The notes under the pieces are model-generated. The model searched no databases and was not told where the DNA came from. It saw only the letters and a list, made by a program, of their open reading frames with translations. Positions 31,527-43,429 of a stretch of DNA of 64,000 nucleotides are shown here, one piece after another; the stretch's first letter is position 1, and each line of letters begins with the position of its first letter. The DNA is from Prorocentrum cordatum (Eukaryota; Sar; Dinophyceae; Prorocentrales; Prorocentraceae), in assembly GCA_963575745.1 (NCBI GenBank), contig CAUYUJ010009857.1:163501-227500 (forward strand), written 5' to 3'. Position numbers and translations under genes: made by a program.

Positions 31527-34048
31527 CGGTCCTCTGAAGGAGGAGTTTCGAGCCTTAGCTCTCGTTCTCAGCGCCAGTTGAGTTTGCACGAGTGTTTACT
31601 GGAGCCTTCTTCTGATGCACAGCTTTCACCTCGGGGAGGGGACTTTGGCGAATCCAGGTCTCACCCTCTTCAATTCAGTGCGAATTTCACCATTTGGCAT
31701 ATCAATATTCAGGGTTTTTTCTCGTCCCAGTCTGAGCTGGAAGCTCGTATCTCTCTCTTTTCTGCGCCTCCTGCTCTACTTTGTTTGAACGAAACCCGAT
31801 TTGACCGGTCTTCAGTTCCGAGTTTGCACGGATATACGTGCGTCTGTCGACGAGATCGGAACAGCAGCGGTGGTGGAGTTGCCGTTTTCGCGCTTGACCA
31901 GTATTGTTCGCTCGTTTCCCCCCTCGCTAATTCTGTCTCTGCCGAGTGTTGTTGGTTTGTATTTCATTTCGATTGCGGGCCTGTTCTGTTTGGCAATTTT
32001 TACCGTCCTCCTTTCTACGCCGAAGTAGTTTCCATGCAAAGTGTGTTTGCAGAGATGGAAACGCACCTATCTTCAGCCATAGGCGTTTTTTTAATTGGCG
32101 ATTTTAACGTCCACAATCCCATTTGGCTTCGACATTCTAACAGACAGACTCCAGAGGGAATCGAAGCTGCACGATTGTGTTCTTATCATTGTCTTGAACA
32201 AATCGTTCGCGAACCCACCAGAGAGCAATATTGAATTGATTTAATTTTAACAGATTTGCACGAGTTTGCCGAAGTGTCAGTTCTACCGAGAATTGCAGAT
32301 CATCGGGTCGTCTCTTTGTCTCTCCTCTTTCCCCCTTTGTCCGTCTCCTTATGCACGAGAATGTGTTGGCAGTTTAATGCTTCGAATTTGAAGTGCGTCT
32401 CTCGTGAGCTCAGTTGTAAGGATTGGAGTTGCCTTAACGGGGGCCCGGATTTTGGAGCGCAGTTTCTGACGGAGAATATTTTGAATACTGCGGAGCGTCA
32501 CGTTCGCAAAGTCTCTGTGCCGGTCCGGTGGAGCCATCCTTGGCTGACGCAGGAATGTTTAGACGCTGTCGCTCGTAAAGCCGCGGCTGCAGATTCTCCA
32601 GAGTTTCCGCTTGCAGTGCAGGATTGCAGCAGAATTCTTTTAGATTCTTTTAGTTCGTATTGTAACATAATTCGTTTGAAGCTTCGCTCTCTGCAGCGTG
32701 GTTCGATAGCTTGGTGGAGGCTTTCAAACCAGCTGTTCGGCAAGACCGTTAAGTCATCTTCGCCTGCTCTTCGCCGCGCCAATGGCGCGTGGGTCGTCAG
32801 AGCTGACGAGAAGGCAGATTTTTCCGCGAATTCGTTTTCTGATCGCTGGACCATCCCAGCTGTGGAGAGGAATTGATTTTCTGACATTCCTCAGCGCCTT
32901 CCAGTGGAGCAGACTGACTTTTTCCCCGTCCGGGTGAGACAAGTCTATAACGTGCTTACACAGCTCAAACGCGATTCCGCTACAGGGCCTGACGAGATTC
33001 CTGTTCGCATTCTTGTCGCTTGTTCTGCCTCTCTCGCTTTGCCGCTTGCTATTTTGATTAGGTCTATCATTCGCGCAGGCAGATGGCCGGAGCCTTGGCG
33101 TTTGCATCATATGTGTCCCCTCCACAAGCGGAGGTCTTTGCGCGACTCTGTGAACTATCGTGGAATTCATCTTACTTCTCAGCTGTCCAAGTGCGCCGAA
33201 CGTATTATTCTTTCTTTCTTGTCTCCTCGTGTGTCCCGCTCCTTGTGTTTTGGTTCTTTTCAATTTGCGTATTGCCCTGGGCGCGGCGCCAGAGACGCGA
33301 TTTCCTATTTCTTGCTAACATGGCTTGGCCTTCTCGCAGAGGGAGCGCAGATCGGTTTGTACTGTTCCGACGTGTCCGGCGCCTTTGACCGTGTGAATTC
33401 GGGCCGCCTGCTCGCGAAGCTACGCGCTTGGGGTATCCCCCTGGCTCTGTGCGCAGTCTTTTCTAGCTGGCTGGAGGCCCGGAAGGCCCGCATTACAGTT
33501 GGCGGTGCCTCCTCGCGTCTCATTTGCAGGACCAACATGGTGTTTCAAGGGGCCGGTTTGGGCCCGCCTTTTTGGAACATCTTTTTCGGTGATGCCAGCG
33601 AAGCAATTGCCAGATTACACTTTCAAGAAGTTGTTTATGCCGGCGATCTCAACGCCTTCCGTCCTTTCCTCCCCTCCTCTTCTGACGACGAGATTTTTGC
33701 CACTATTGGGCAGTGCCAGTCGTGTCTGCACGAATGGGGCCGTGCCGGCGCTGTTGTGTTTGAAGCTTCGAAAGAGAGCCGGCACATTATTTCACGTAGC
33801 CGCCCTTCTGGTGGCAACTTTAATATTCTCGGTGTATCTTTTGATTGCAAGCTTGTCATGTCAGATGCGGTATCTGAGTGTGTGCACGAATGTGGTTGGC
33901 GACTTCAGGCCTTGCTTCGCTCGCGGCGCTACCGCACTGTCGCCGAGCTTGTTGTTTTATATAAAGCGCACATTCTTTCGTTCATAGAATGCCGCACGCC
34001 AGCCTTCTCACACGCTTCGAATTCTGTATTGTTGCCGCTTGACGGTGT

Positions 34049-34054
<6 letters not shown>

Positions 34055-34147
<93 letters not shown>

Positions 34148-34149
34148 AA
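34055..34149. repeat. T73A22 tract interrupting LINE ORF2
   Basis: Positions 34,055-34,127 are T and 34,128-34,149 are A. Flanks match the uninterrupted copy at 39,170-39,240 (CCAGAC before; CTTGGGCAT after against TTAGGCATT). Where that copy has 16 bases (GCGTTTCATGAATTCG), this one has the tract plus CGAAC. Confidence 0.95.
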
Positions 34150-34596
34150 CGAACCTTGGGCATAACTGAGTACGAAGCTTTGCGCAACTTTAATCTTGCC
34201 CCACTTTCTGCCTGCAGAGATATAGCCAACTTGGGCCTTATTCACCGCACTGTACTCGGTTTCAGCCCTCCGTGCTTCGGTGCTTTTTTCTCCGTTGACT
34301 CCTCCCCTCCTCCTCCCCGCTCCCCTCGTCGCCACCTCCGTCACTTGCGAGACCCGTGTTCTCTCCGTGCCCCTGACTACCTTGTGCGTTCCGCATTGGG
34401 TGGCACGAGAGTGTACAACCTTCTTCCTGACTCAATCATCTCCGCTGACAATGTCAAATTGTTTCAGCGCCTTCTCTGCAAATTGCTTCGTGCCGATTCC
34501 GCCGTAAGGTCGTCTTGGCCACAGCTTTTCAGTTGGCGTGTACCGATGGCTTCGCACAGCCTTCGTAATTATTTTTCTTGGCAGCCCGATGAATGA

Positions 34597-34990
34597 GTTT
34601 ATCCCTCTCCTTTTTCTTCGTTCGCCTCTGTCTCTTCCCCTTCTCGTCCTCTCGTCCCGTTCTCTTCTTCTCGTCTTCTTCCCTCTCTCCCTCTCTGCTT
34701 GCTGCTGTCGCTGCCGTCGTCCGCCGCCCCCCTCCTCTCCCTGGCTCCCTCCCCCCGTGCGGGTTCTGAGTGGTGCTCGGTCCGCAGGCGTTTTCTCGCC
34801 GGGCGCGTCCGGCGCTTCTCGCTCCTTCTCCTCCTCGCTCTCCTCCTGCCTGCTGGCCTGCCCCTCCTTCCCCTTCCCTCCCTCCCTCGTTTGTTTCTGT
34901 CTTTGTTTTCTTCTTTCGTTTTCCCCGTCCCCCCGCCGGCAGTGCGCCGCCCGCCGGCCTGCTTAGCTGGCTCCGGCGGCCGCCGTCCCG
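34597..34990 (+). other. LINE copy A 3' tail (CT-rich)
   Basis: Pyrimidine-rich: TTGCTGCTGTCGCTGCCGTC, GTGGTGCTCGGTCCGCAGGC, GTTTTCTCGCCGGGCGCGTC. The same strings, diverged, follow the copy ending at 28,446 and occur at 45,370-45,615. I take this to be the 3' untranslated region. Confidence 0.7.
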
Positions 34991-35139
34991 CCATGTATCT
35001 TGTCTTGTCCCTGAATTTCAATGTTTGAATTGCCGAATGGTGCCGTGGTGTACTGCAGAGGTCCGATAGAGAAAAAAAATTGGTGTTCATGGCGCGCGTC
35101 GGTTCGCCTACCCGGGGCATGCGACGCAATTTGTATTTG

Positions 35140-35830
<691 letters not shown>

Positions 35831-36014
35831 CGCCTCATGATGTCGTTCCGATTTTTTGGACCGAAGAGCTCTCGAGCTTTTTTTTGCAGCTCGAGTTCAT
35901 TGAAGAGATTCACTATCATTTAGAAAAAACCAATGTCGGTCGAATACGACTAGTTTTGTGAACCTAGCTCGGGCAGCAGACCGAGTTTAGACCCCTGGAT
36001 GCTGTCGGTTGTTT

Positions 36015-36240
36015 CACTGAACCTCACATCTTGCATGTAAGCATCGACGGTTTTTTTAGTCATCGTGCCGAGCTTGAGGCTCGTTTATTTCTTTTTCCCG
36101 TCCCCCCATGCTTGTTCTGATCAATGAGAGCAAATTCCACAGAATTTTGCCGAACGCCGTGCCTGAGCGGTTTTTTTTGGATTGACCTTTCGAGGTCGTT
36201 CCGAGCTCGGATTCGAGGTTGCTTAGGTTTCGTTTTTCGA
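36015..36240 (+). pseudogene. LINE endonuclease N-terminal fragment
   Basis: Frame ending at TGA about 36,118 reads ILHVSIDGFFSHRAELEARL then FLFPVPPCL, matching TIWHINIQGFFSSQSELEAR and SLFSAPPALL of copy A. The +1 frame then gives LVLINESKFHRILPNAVPE, matching LLCLNETRFDRSSVPSL. It ends about 30 bp before the palindromic minisatellite at 36,272. It covers only the start of the endonuclease and is broken by a frameshift. Confidence 0.7.
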
Positions 36241-36271
36241 GAACGCTTACGACATGTGAGTGTATTGAAAC

Positions 36272-36592
36272 CATTTAATTTAGATTTAAGTGGTTCGGCA
36301 GTGGATGTGTATGGAAACCATTCAAATCTAAATTTAACAGATGAGGATTGATGTCGGTGTATGTAAATCATGTCAATCTAGATTTTAATGGTGAAGCTAT
36401 GTCAGGTGTATGGGAATCGTGTTAATCTAAATTTAAATGATGTAGATAGATGACGTGTGTGTGAATGATGTAAATCTAGATTCCAGTGATGAGGATGGAG
36501 GAGGCGTGTGGGAATCATTTAAGTCTAGATTTACATGAATGTATGTAGTGAATGGAGGTACCCGGCGTTCGATCATGTAAATCTAGATTTAA
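36272..36592. repeat. Palindromic-core minisatellite, seven copies
   Basis: The palindrome consensus is TGTAAATCTAGATTTAAA. The centres (T|A of CTAG) are at 36,281, 36,329, 36,379, 36,428, 36,477, 36,526 and 36,584, giving spacings 48, 50, 49, 49, 49, 58. The linkers are related (GATGAGGATG, GTGT.TGGGAATC). Copy 7 lies at the 5' edge of the LINE copy B frame. Confidence 0.9.
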
Positions 36593-36599
36593 AGGAATA

Positions 36600-37158
36600 A
36601 CAAGAGTAGACTCCAGTGACAATGAGGCGAAGACAGACACTCTCGCTTGTCTTCGCGAACGACGAGATGCCGACGCGCTTGCGCTTTCTCCGGATTTTTG
36701 GGGGCGCTCTGAGCCGCCGACTTCGTATATTTCACCTCCAGATGGTGGTTCTGGCGACTCCCAACCTTCACCATTGGTTGATACTTCTGACTTCACCATT
36801 TTCTATGCTAGTATTCGTTCGTTCAATGCTAATAACGGCGAATTGTCTGCCCAGTTTTTCTCTTCGCACCCCCTCCCCATCTTGTTTGTTTCAGTGAAAC
36901 GTGGCTTAAGGCATCGATTTGTGATCCGAATCTTCATGGCTATGTTCTCGCCCAGAACGACAGCCAGTTTCAATCCGGCGGCGTTGCAGTTTTTGTTGTA
37001 GACTTTTTAGTTCCTGCTTGTTCCCGTCTTCTTATTTCTTCTTCCGCCGAGTTTGCCTGGTTTTAGTGCATTGTATTTCCGGTCCTTACTCGTAGGTTGC
37101 ATGTGCCGTCGCCCCTGGTGCGCCGAAACTTCTTCGATTGATGCGCTGCGATTTGAAT

Positions 37159-37193
<35 letters not shown>

Positions 37194-39592
37194 AAGAGCT
37201 ATCGGTGGGAACTTTTCTAGTCGGCGATTTTAATGCTCATCGTGTTGCCTGGTTTCGCCACAGTCATTCAACCACCCCAGAGGGGTCTCGTTTGAAGCGG
37301 CGTTTCTTTCAAGAGCACGGTCTCTCGCAGCGTGTGGAAAGTCCCACCGGTGGACCTTATTTCTTCGATCGTGTTTTCACTGATCTTCCCGATCTTTTAA
37401 CAGTTGAAGTTATCAGCGAAATAACCGATCACCGTGCTCTGTCGCTCAGATTTTCTGCCCCACCGATGTCTTTCGAGCTCCCGCGAAAAGTGCGGGTACT
37501 CAGCCAGGCGAATTTGGGCAATTTGAGGGCGCGGCTCCGCGAGCAGAGTTGGAATTGGATTTTACATGGTTCACCTGATATTGCTGCTAGACTGTTCGCG
37601 GATATAGTTCTGCAGCTTATGAGTGAGTCAATTCCTTCCAGTTCGTCCTCCTCCCGCCTCTCCCATCCCTGGGTCACAGCTGAATGTGTCCGTTTGGTTG
37701 AGCAGAAAATGCTCGCTGCAGGCGCAGAGTTCTTCCCGGCAGCGTGCCGTCGCTGTAGCGATGCTCCTCTCGGACGCCCACAATTGTTTCATCCAGCGTG
37801 CTCGCGAGAAGCTTCGTGCTTCGTTCCATCCGTCGTGGGAGCAAGCTGTGGTGGAAGCTGTGTGATTCGATCGTGAGCAGAGTTGCAAAACTTCTGTAGC
37901 TCTGAAACGTTTCGGTGGGACGTGGGCTGTGTCAAGTTTGGATAAGCAGAACTTTTTGCATCTAGTTTTGCTGACAAGTGTAATCTGCCCGAACCTGTGC
38001 AGAACGAGTATTCTGATTTGTCCATTGCACCTGCGCCGCAAGGGCCGGATAGGTTCCCGCGTCTCCGTGTGCGGTGCATTCGACATTTTTTATTATATTC
38101 GCGTATTGACAGCGGTGCCGGACCTGACCTTCTTCCGGCGCGCGTCCTCAAGATGCGCGCCCGAGAGCTGGCTTTACCCGTGTGTCTATTGGCTAGATCC
38201 ATCGTCTCTTCTGGTCTTTGGCCAGCTTCTTGGTGCGAGCACTGGTTGTGTCCCCTGCGCGAGCGACAGGCAACTTCAGATCCTGGGAACCATCGAGGGC
38301 TGCACTTGCCCCCGCAGCTTTCGAAGGTAGTGGGACGTGCTATCGGGGGCCTCTTGTTCCCCCGGTTGGAACGGATTGGTGCGTACGGCCCGCGTCAGTT
38401 TGCTTACCGACAGGAGCGTGGAGCCCGTGGCGCTCTCCTCTTCCTGGTCCTTTCCTGGCTCCTTGCTTTCTCTCTCGGTCATAGGGTGGCTCTTTACTGT
38501 TCTGTTTCAGGTGCTTCTGATCATGTTAAAGCAGAGCGTCTGTGCGAGAAGCTCCGGTCCTTCGGAGTGCAGAGGCAGTTCGTTGAGCTCGTATCTAGCT
38601 GGCTTCGTCCTCGCTCCGCTCGGGTGGTAGTCGGTGGTCAGAAATCCCATCCCATTCCCATGCGCGACATGGTGCATCAAGGGACTTTTTTCGGGCCGCC
38701 GTTATGGGGCACCTTTTTCTCAGATTCCTACTTTGCTACACGAGCAGAAGGGTTCTGAGGAAGTGTTGTACGCAGACGATTTGAATGCCTGGAGGGCCGT
38801 TGCTAGCGACGTTACCGATGATGATGCTCTTGCGCTCGCTCAGAACTGTCAGGCTTCTCTGCGCGCTTGGGGCGAGGCAAATGAGGTGCGCTTTGATGCC
38901 GCGGAAGAGATCGCACGCATCCTCTCTAGAACACGACCTTCTGGCAATAGTTTTGAGATTCTCGGCATATTGTTTGATGTCAAGCTCGCGATGTCCGAAG
39001 CTGTGGAAAAATGCGTTTTTGATGCGTCCTGGCGCGTGTGCAGCCTTGTGCGCACGCGGCGCTTTCACATCGACGCAGAGCTTGTAGGTCTGTTCAAAGC
39101 GCACGTTTTGTCATATATCGAGTATCGTACGTGTGCAGTGTATCATGCTTCATCGTCGGTTTTGTCTCCTCTCGATGCCGTACAGACGCGTTTCATGAAT
39201 TCGTTAGGCATTCCGGGACAGATTCGTTGATGCATTTCTATCTTGCACCTCTCAGCACAAGACGTGATATGAGCATTTTGGGTGTCATCCACCGGCGTGT
39301 CCTCAGTTTCGGCCCCTCCTGCTTCGCCCGCTTCTCCCGCCCCCCCGTTCCCCCCCCTCTTCCCGCTCTTCCCTCCGCCACCGCCGTCGCCTCGAGGAAC
39401 CGGCTTCTGATTCACCTGATGATATATTTCATTCTGCTCTTGGTGCTACCCGGATTTATAATCTATTGCCCGATTTCGTCATAGCAGCTCAGTCTCTCTC
39501 CTGGTTCCAGTCGAGGCTGCAACGCCTTTTTCGTGCCCGTGCTCTTCGCTGCGCCGACTGGAAGCGCGCGTTTTCAACGCGGCCCCCCCTTG
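36600..39592 (+). pseudogene. LINE copy B ORF2: endonuclease plus reverse transcriptase
   Basis: Endonuclease from about 36,789 (DFTIFYASIRSFN). After a frameshift near 36,885 it continues LVCFSETWLKASICDPNLHG and SGGVAVFVV, then after a T32 run (37,160) TFLVGDFNAHRVAW, FFDRVFTDLPDL and ISEITDHRAL. The linker frameshifts near 37,740. Polymerase from 37,997: GAGPDLLPARVL, NHRGLHLPPQLSK, RQFAYRQERGARGAL, YCSVSGASDHV, HQGTFFGPPLWGTFF, frameshift near 38,735, LYADDLNAWR (motif C Asp-Asp at 38,775-38,780 intact), PLDAVQTRFMNSLG, frameshift near 39,215, MHFYLAPLSTRRDMSILG, then ALGATRIYNLLPD and the end near 39,592. Motif A has lost its leading Asp (SVSGASD for SDVSGAFD), consistent with a 3-base deletion. 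No 13-residue repeat and no ORF1, so it is 5'-truncated. Confidence 0.85.
37160..37191. repeat. Poly(T)32 inside LINE copy B endonuclease
   Basis: T from 37,160 to 37,191, immediately before GCAAGAGCT. Copy A has TGTGTTTGCAGAG at the equivalent point, so the run sits where a short native T run exists. Confidence 0.9.
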
Positions 39593-39840
39593 CTTCGCAC
39601 CCGCTGCGGGCATGTCGCGCATGGCGCGGTTAGTTTCTCGTCTCGCGTCTCCCACCTTCTCCTCCCCCTCCCTTCCCTCCCCTCCCCTCCCAATTCGTCT
39701 CCCCTCCTTTCCCTCCCTCTTGCCTGCTGCGGTCGTGTCCCGCCTTCGCCTTCGTTCGTCGTCGTGCCTGCTGTCCGTCTGCATTTTTGTCGTGCATGTT
39801 GTTGCGCGAGTAGTTTTTCAAAAACTGTTCAACATGAGTC
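39593..39840 (+). other. LINE copy B 3' tail (CT-rich)
   Basis: Pyrimidine-rich CCTTCTCCTCCCCCTCCCTT with TGCTGCGGTCGTGTCCCGCC and GTTCGTCGTCGTGCC, like the tails at 28.5 and 34.6 kb but more diverged. Confidence 0.6.
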
Positions 39841-40987
39841 GTGCACTCTCTTGCGCGGGCGGTTGTCTCAACTCAACTCGAGCCGCGGGCAAGCAATGGG
39901 GCTGTCGAGCACATATCCATGATGCCGCACATTCTCGCGCGCGCTGAACGCGAGACTGCCGCGTGCGCACGCCGCTCGCACACGGCGCGGAAGCTCCACC
40001 TGCGAGTCCCCTGGCGGCAACCAAGGTCGGCTGCGCGGACTTGTCGTGAGCCGAGCTCCAGAGATATTGCGTGGACGGAGGTGTACAGTGCTGCTTTATC
40101 TATTGACAACAATGCTTCAGTTACTGATGCCGAATTGTCGGCGGTCGAACATATCATTGATGTTCTTCCACGGGTTGTTCACGCATACTTTGAGTTTGAA
40201 CTTTTGTGACTTGTGATTGCGTTGTATTTCTTCATACTTGTGTGTTCATGCATGCACGTGTGTCGAATAAGAGCTTCGCTTGACGGTCACTTGTTCGAAA
40301 TAAGAGCTTCGCTCCCTGTCTGCCGCGCTCGCTGTGGTGGGCGGTTTGGCTCACCTGTATGTTGCCCGTTTCTTGCTCGCGACTGGGCCTGGCGGCCCGC
40401 GCAGTCGACCGCAGAGACAGCAAAAAACCAAGGTTGACGATTTACCGCCGACGCCAAGTTCTAGCGGCGCTTCTTCGCCCGTAAGAGTCCCTGTATATTG
40501 TCTTCTGTGGGATCCACAAACGCCCCATATCGCAATAACGATTCCTCCTAACATTCTATGCAACAGCGGCGCCACGGCGCACGGACGACGACGACGACGA
40601 CGGCGACGGCGACGGCGCGACGACGACGACGACGACAACGGCGACGACGACAACGAATACGACGACGACGACAACTGCGGACCAAATTCCCGTTCGGATG
40701 CTCTACCGGACCTCTCTAGCACAGTTATCTTCACCAAGTCGCATTACAATAAAAAGTAACATCCAGGGTGGCAGAAAATCACCCTGGCGACGTACCCAAC
40801 CCCTGCGCAAACGCGGGGCGCAAATAGTTTAGGGCACTTTATAAGGGGGGCGATGGCGGAGCGAGGGTTGCATATGTCTGCAGTCGGAATTCGGGAGACT
40901 CGCAGGACACTGGCTACAGGACAAGGACTATATAAAACTGATTAGTTACGACCCCTGAGCAACCCTAGCCACTTCGAATGAGGTTAT
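39841..40987. other. Unassigned DNA with a short (GAC)n
   Basis: Positions 40,583-40,672 are GAC/GGC triplets. AATAAGAGCTTCGCT occurs twice (40,266 and 40,299). No gene recognised. Confidence 0.45.
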
Positions 40988-41920
40988 CTCAGATCGCAGC
41001 CCCCCAGGGATGGCGAGGTCTAATGTGAATCCGCCCGTGGCGTCACTGTGCTGGGCCCCCCAGTAGGCCTCGAAAGTGGCGACAGTTTCGCAGATCGCAG
41101 CCCCCCAGGCATGGCGAGGTCTAATTTGGGTCCGCGCGTGGCGTCACTGTGCTGGGCCCCCCAGCAGGCTTCGAAAGTGGCGACAGTTTCACGTATCGCA
41201 GCCCCCCAGGAAAGGCGAGGTCTAAGTTGGGTCCGCGCGTGGCGTCACTGTGCCGAGCCCCCCAGCAGGCCTCGAAAGTGGCGACAGTTTCACAGATCGC
41301 AGCCCCCCAGGGATGGCGAGGTCTGATTTGGGTCCGCGCGTGGCGTCACTGTGCTGGGCCCCCCAGCAGGCCTCGAACGTGGCGACAGTTTCACAGATCG
41401 CAGCCCCCCAGGGATGGCGAGGTCTATTTTGAATCCGCCCGTGGCGTCATTGTGCTGCGCCCCCCGAACAGGCCTCGAAAGCGGCGACAGTTTCACAGAT
41501 CGCAGCCCCCCAGGGATGGCGAGGCCTATTTTGGGTCCGCGCGTGGCGTCACTGTGCTGGGTCCCCCAACAGGCATCGAAAGTGGCGACAGTTTCGCAGA
41601 TCGCAGCCCCCCCAGGGATGGCGAGGTCTAATTTGAATCCGCCCGTGGCGTCACTGTGCTGGGCCCCCCAGCAGGCATCCAAAGTGGCGACAGTTTCGCA
41701 GATCGCAGCCCCCCCCCAGGGATGGCGAGGTCGGATTTGGGTCCGCGCGTGGCGTCGCTGTGCTGGGCCCCCCAGCAGGCCTCGAAAATGGCGACAGTTT
41801 CACAGATCGCAGCCCCCCAGGGATGGCGAGGTCTATTTTGAATCCGCCCGTGGCGTCACTGTGCTGGGCCCCCCAGCAGGTTTCGAAAGTGGCGACAATT
41901 TCACACATCGCAGCCCCCCC
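40988..41920. repeat. 101-bp tandem array, about 9.2 copies
   Basis: Same unit as 17,908-18,403 (GCAGCCCCCCAGGGATGGCG, GGGCCCCCCAGCAGG, TCGAAAGTGGCGACAG), with period 101 and occasional extra C. Alternate units carry TTGAATCCGCCCGTGGCG or TTGGGTCCGCGCGTGGCG, so there are at least two unit types. Confidence 0.93.
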
Positions 41921-42040
41921 CGCAGGCAAGATAGGACGCAGGGGGAGGGGGGGGCGGGAGGAAAGCAAGGAAGGAAGGTGGAGACCGCAGTCCCTTATTC
42001 AAAACGAATACCCAACCAAGGAGGGTTGGGAAAACTATCA
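41921..42040. repeat. Shared downstream flank of the array, copy 2
   Basis: CGCAGGCAAGATAGGA, a G-rich stretch, TTATTCAAAACGAATACC and CCCAACCAAGGAGGGTTGGG, in the same order as 18,404-18,515. Confidence 0.8.
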
Positions 42041-42469
42041 GAGCTCGAACGAATTCTTGAATGTCGAGGACATATGTTCAACCGACCCCAATTCATGAAC
42101 ATTTGTCGGGATCTTCGAGCCAACTAGCCCGCTGGCGTTGTGGACTTACTCTTGAGTATCCGCCGCTTCGCTAATTGGGGAGCTCTATGAGTCATCCACG
42201 TGTCCCCCCGAGTCCGCTCGCATCGCCCGAAGTCTTCCCCATCTGCGTTTAGGAAGCCCCAGCGTGCGAGAACCGATTGCATTGATTGAATCAAACATTC
42301 TGCTGTGCACGCTGAGATGCGCTACAGGGGATCTGGAGGAGGGGGGGAGGGAAAGGAGGTTAATGTGGAGGGGGCGGAGGGAGGGGGGAACAACGTCGCA
42401 TTCGATTCTCAGCGCGTTCCTGCACGCATGCGCTGAGGTGTACATAGCGCAGCATTGGACGAGGAGACT
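42041..42469. other. Unassigned DNA
   Basis: Nothing recognised apart from a G/A-rich stretch at 42,325-42,385. Confidence 0.4.
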
Positions 42470-42710
42470 GTGCTGTAGACATGCGCAGGCGCTGCCGCGC
42501 GCGCGAGCACTGGTGTGCGCAGGCGCTTGTTGCACATGGTTGCTGCGGTGTGCGAATGTACAGAGGCTCTGTAGTGCAGCGCTGTGCTGTGCACGTGCGC
42601 TGCGCTGCACGCGGTTGTTGCGGTGTGCGCAGGTGCTGTGGTGCACGCGCGCGCTGCGGCGCGCGCGAGCGTTGCGGTGTCCACAGGCGCAGTGGGACAT
42701 ATCGCCACCT
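42470..42710. repeat. Degenerate 24-bp TGCGC-rich minisatellite
   Basis: Variants of GTTGCGGTGTGCGCAGGTGC and GCGCGCGCGAGC. Minus-strand frames repeat an 8-residue pattern (RSARAQHS, TCAHRNNR). Confidence 0.65.
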
Positions 42711-43429
42711 ACATGCTGCTCGCGTCGTCGTCGTCGTCGTCGCTCGTCGGTCGTCGCGTATTGCGCGCGGGCGGCTGTCGTGCCGGAGCCGCGCGGCGGG
42801 GGGGGGCATTGCGTCCTGCCCCTCCCCGCCCCTCCTCCCATGACGCGTGGCATGTCATTTTTCCTGGCTTGCTTCGTGCATGTTTTTTCTCGCGCTCTCT
42901 CCTCTTTGCCGCCCTGGTCCTGCCGCGTCGCTCTGCAGGTGCGCGTGCAGCTTCTTTTTTTGCTTGCGCGCCCAGCCAGGCGCCTTGGTGATGCCGGGCG
43001 GCCGAGTGTCTCTGGCGCTCTGGTGTTGCGAGAATCACGAATTGTCATGAATCAGCAGGAATCCGAAGGGTCCCGCTCAGATCCATCGAGAATCCAGTTG
43101 GGTCGTTCCAGCCCGGCACGCTCTTTTTCTTGGGCCGCTCCTGCCAGCAGAGGTTCGACGTCGCGCTCCCTTTTTTTCGACGGCTCCACTTAGGCGGCCG
43201 AGATCCCGTTTTCGCCTGGTCTCATTTTTCGCCCGCTGGTTTTTTAGGGCACATCCCCATGTCGGAGCATCGCCCACCCCAGGTGATGCAGGTGTGGGGT
43301 TTTAAGTTTGCTAATTGTAGAGCCATGAAGCAGCGGCGAAATTGTGGGGTTGGATTGACAATGCGACTCCCAGTGCATCTGCTCATTATATATGATGTTT
43401 TTTTCCTTGTTCTCGCAGTTTTGACGCGG
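42711..43429. other. Unassigned DNA
   Basis: A short TCGTCG run at 42,721-42,741 and pyrimidine-rich patches. No protein family recognised. Confidence 0.4.

Larger units (their letters stand above)
30951..34596 (+). pseudogene. LINE copy A ORF2: endonuclease plus reverse transcriptase
   Basis: One frame runs from 30,951 (first ATG 30,993) to 34,054, with only two stops, TGA 32,232 and TGA 32,874. Order: a 13-residue repeat region, an apurinic-type endonuclease (WHINIQGFF about 31,695, catalytic-type NET about 31,788, GNFYRPP, GDFNVHNP about 32,095, DHRVVSL about 32,297), a linker with WWRLSNQL, then polymerase: GPDEIPVRIL, YRGIHLTSQLSK, FAYCPGRGARDA, motif A DVSGAFDRV (33,369-33,395), motif B QGAGLGPPFWNIFFGD, motif C YAGDL (33,636), then LGVSFDCKLVMSDAV. 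Canonical motif C is (Y/F)ADDL; the first catalytic Asp is Gly (GGC), so the enzyme would be inactive. At 34,055 a T73A22 tract replaces about 11 bases. After it, the other frame continues LGITEYEALRNFNLAPLSAC and ends PDE at 34,596. Confidence 0.85.

Noticed and set aside
32232-32876. TGA recoded as a sense codon in LINE copy A
   Set aside because: Both in-frame stops of ORF2 are TGA, but Trp is written TGG elsewhere in the frame, ORF1 carries a TAG, and the TGA positions are not at expected Trp sites. Ordinary decay is simpler.
41048-42127. ORFs of up to 258 codons with PAGLESGDSFTDRSPPG repeats
   Set aside because: They arise because the tandem unit is about 101-102 bp. The frame drifts between units, as expected for non-coding repeats.
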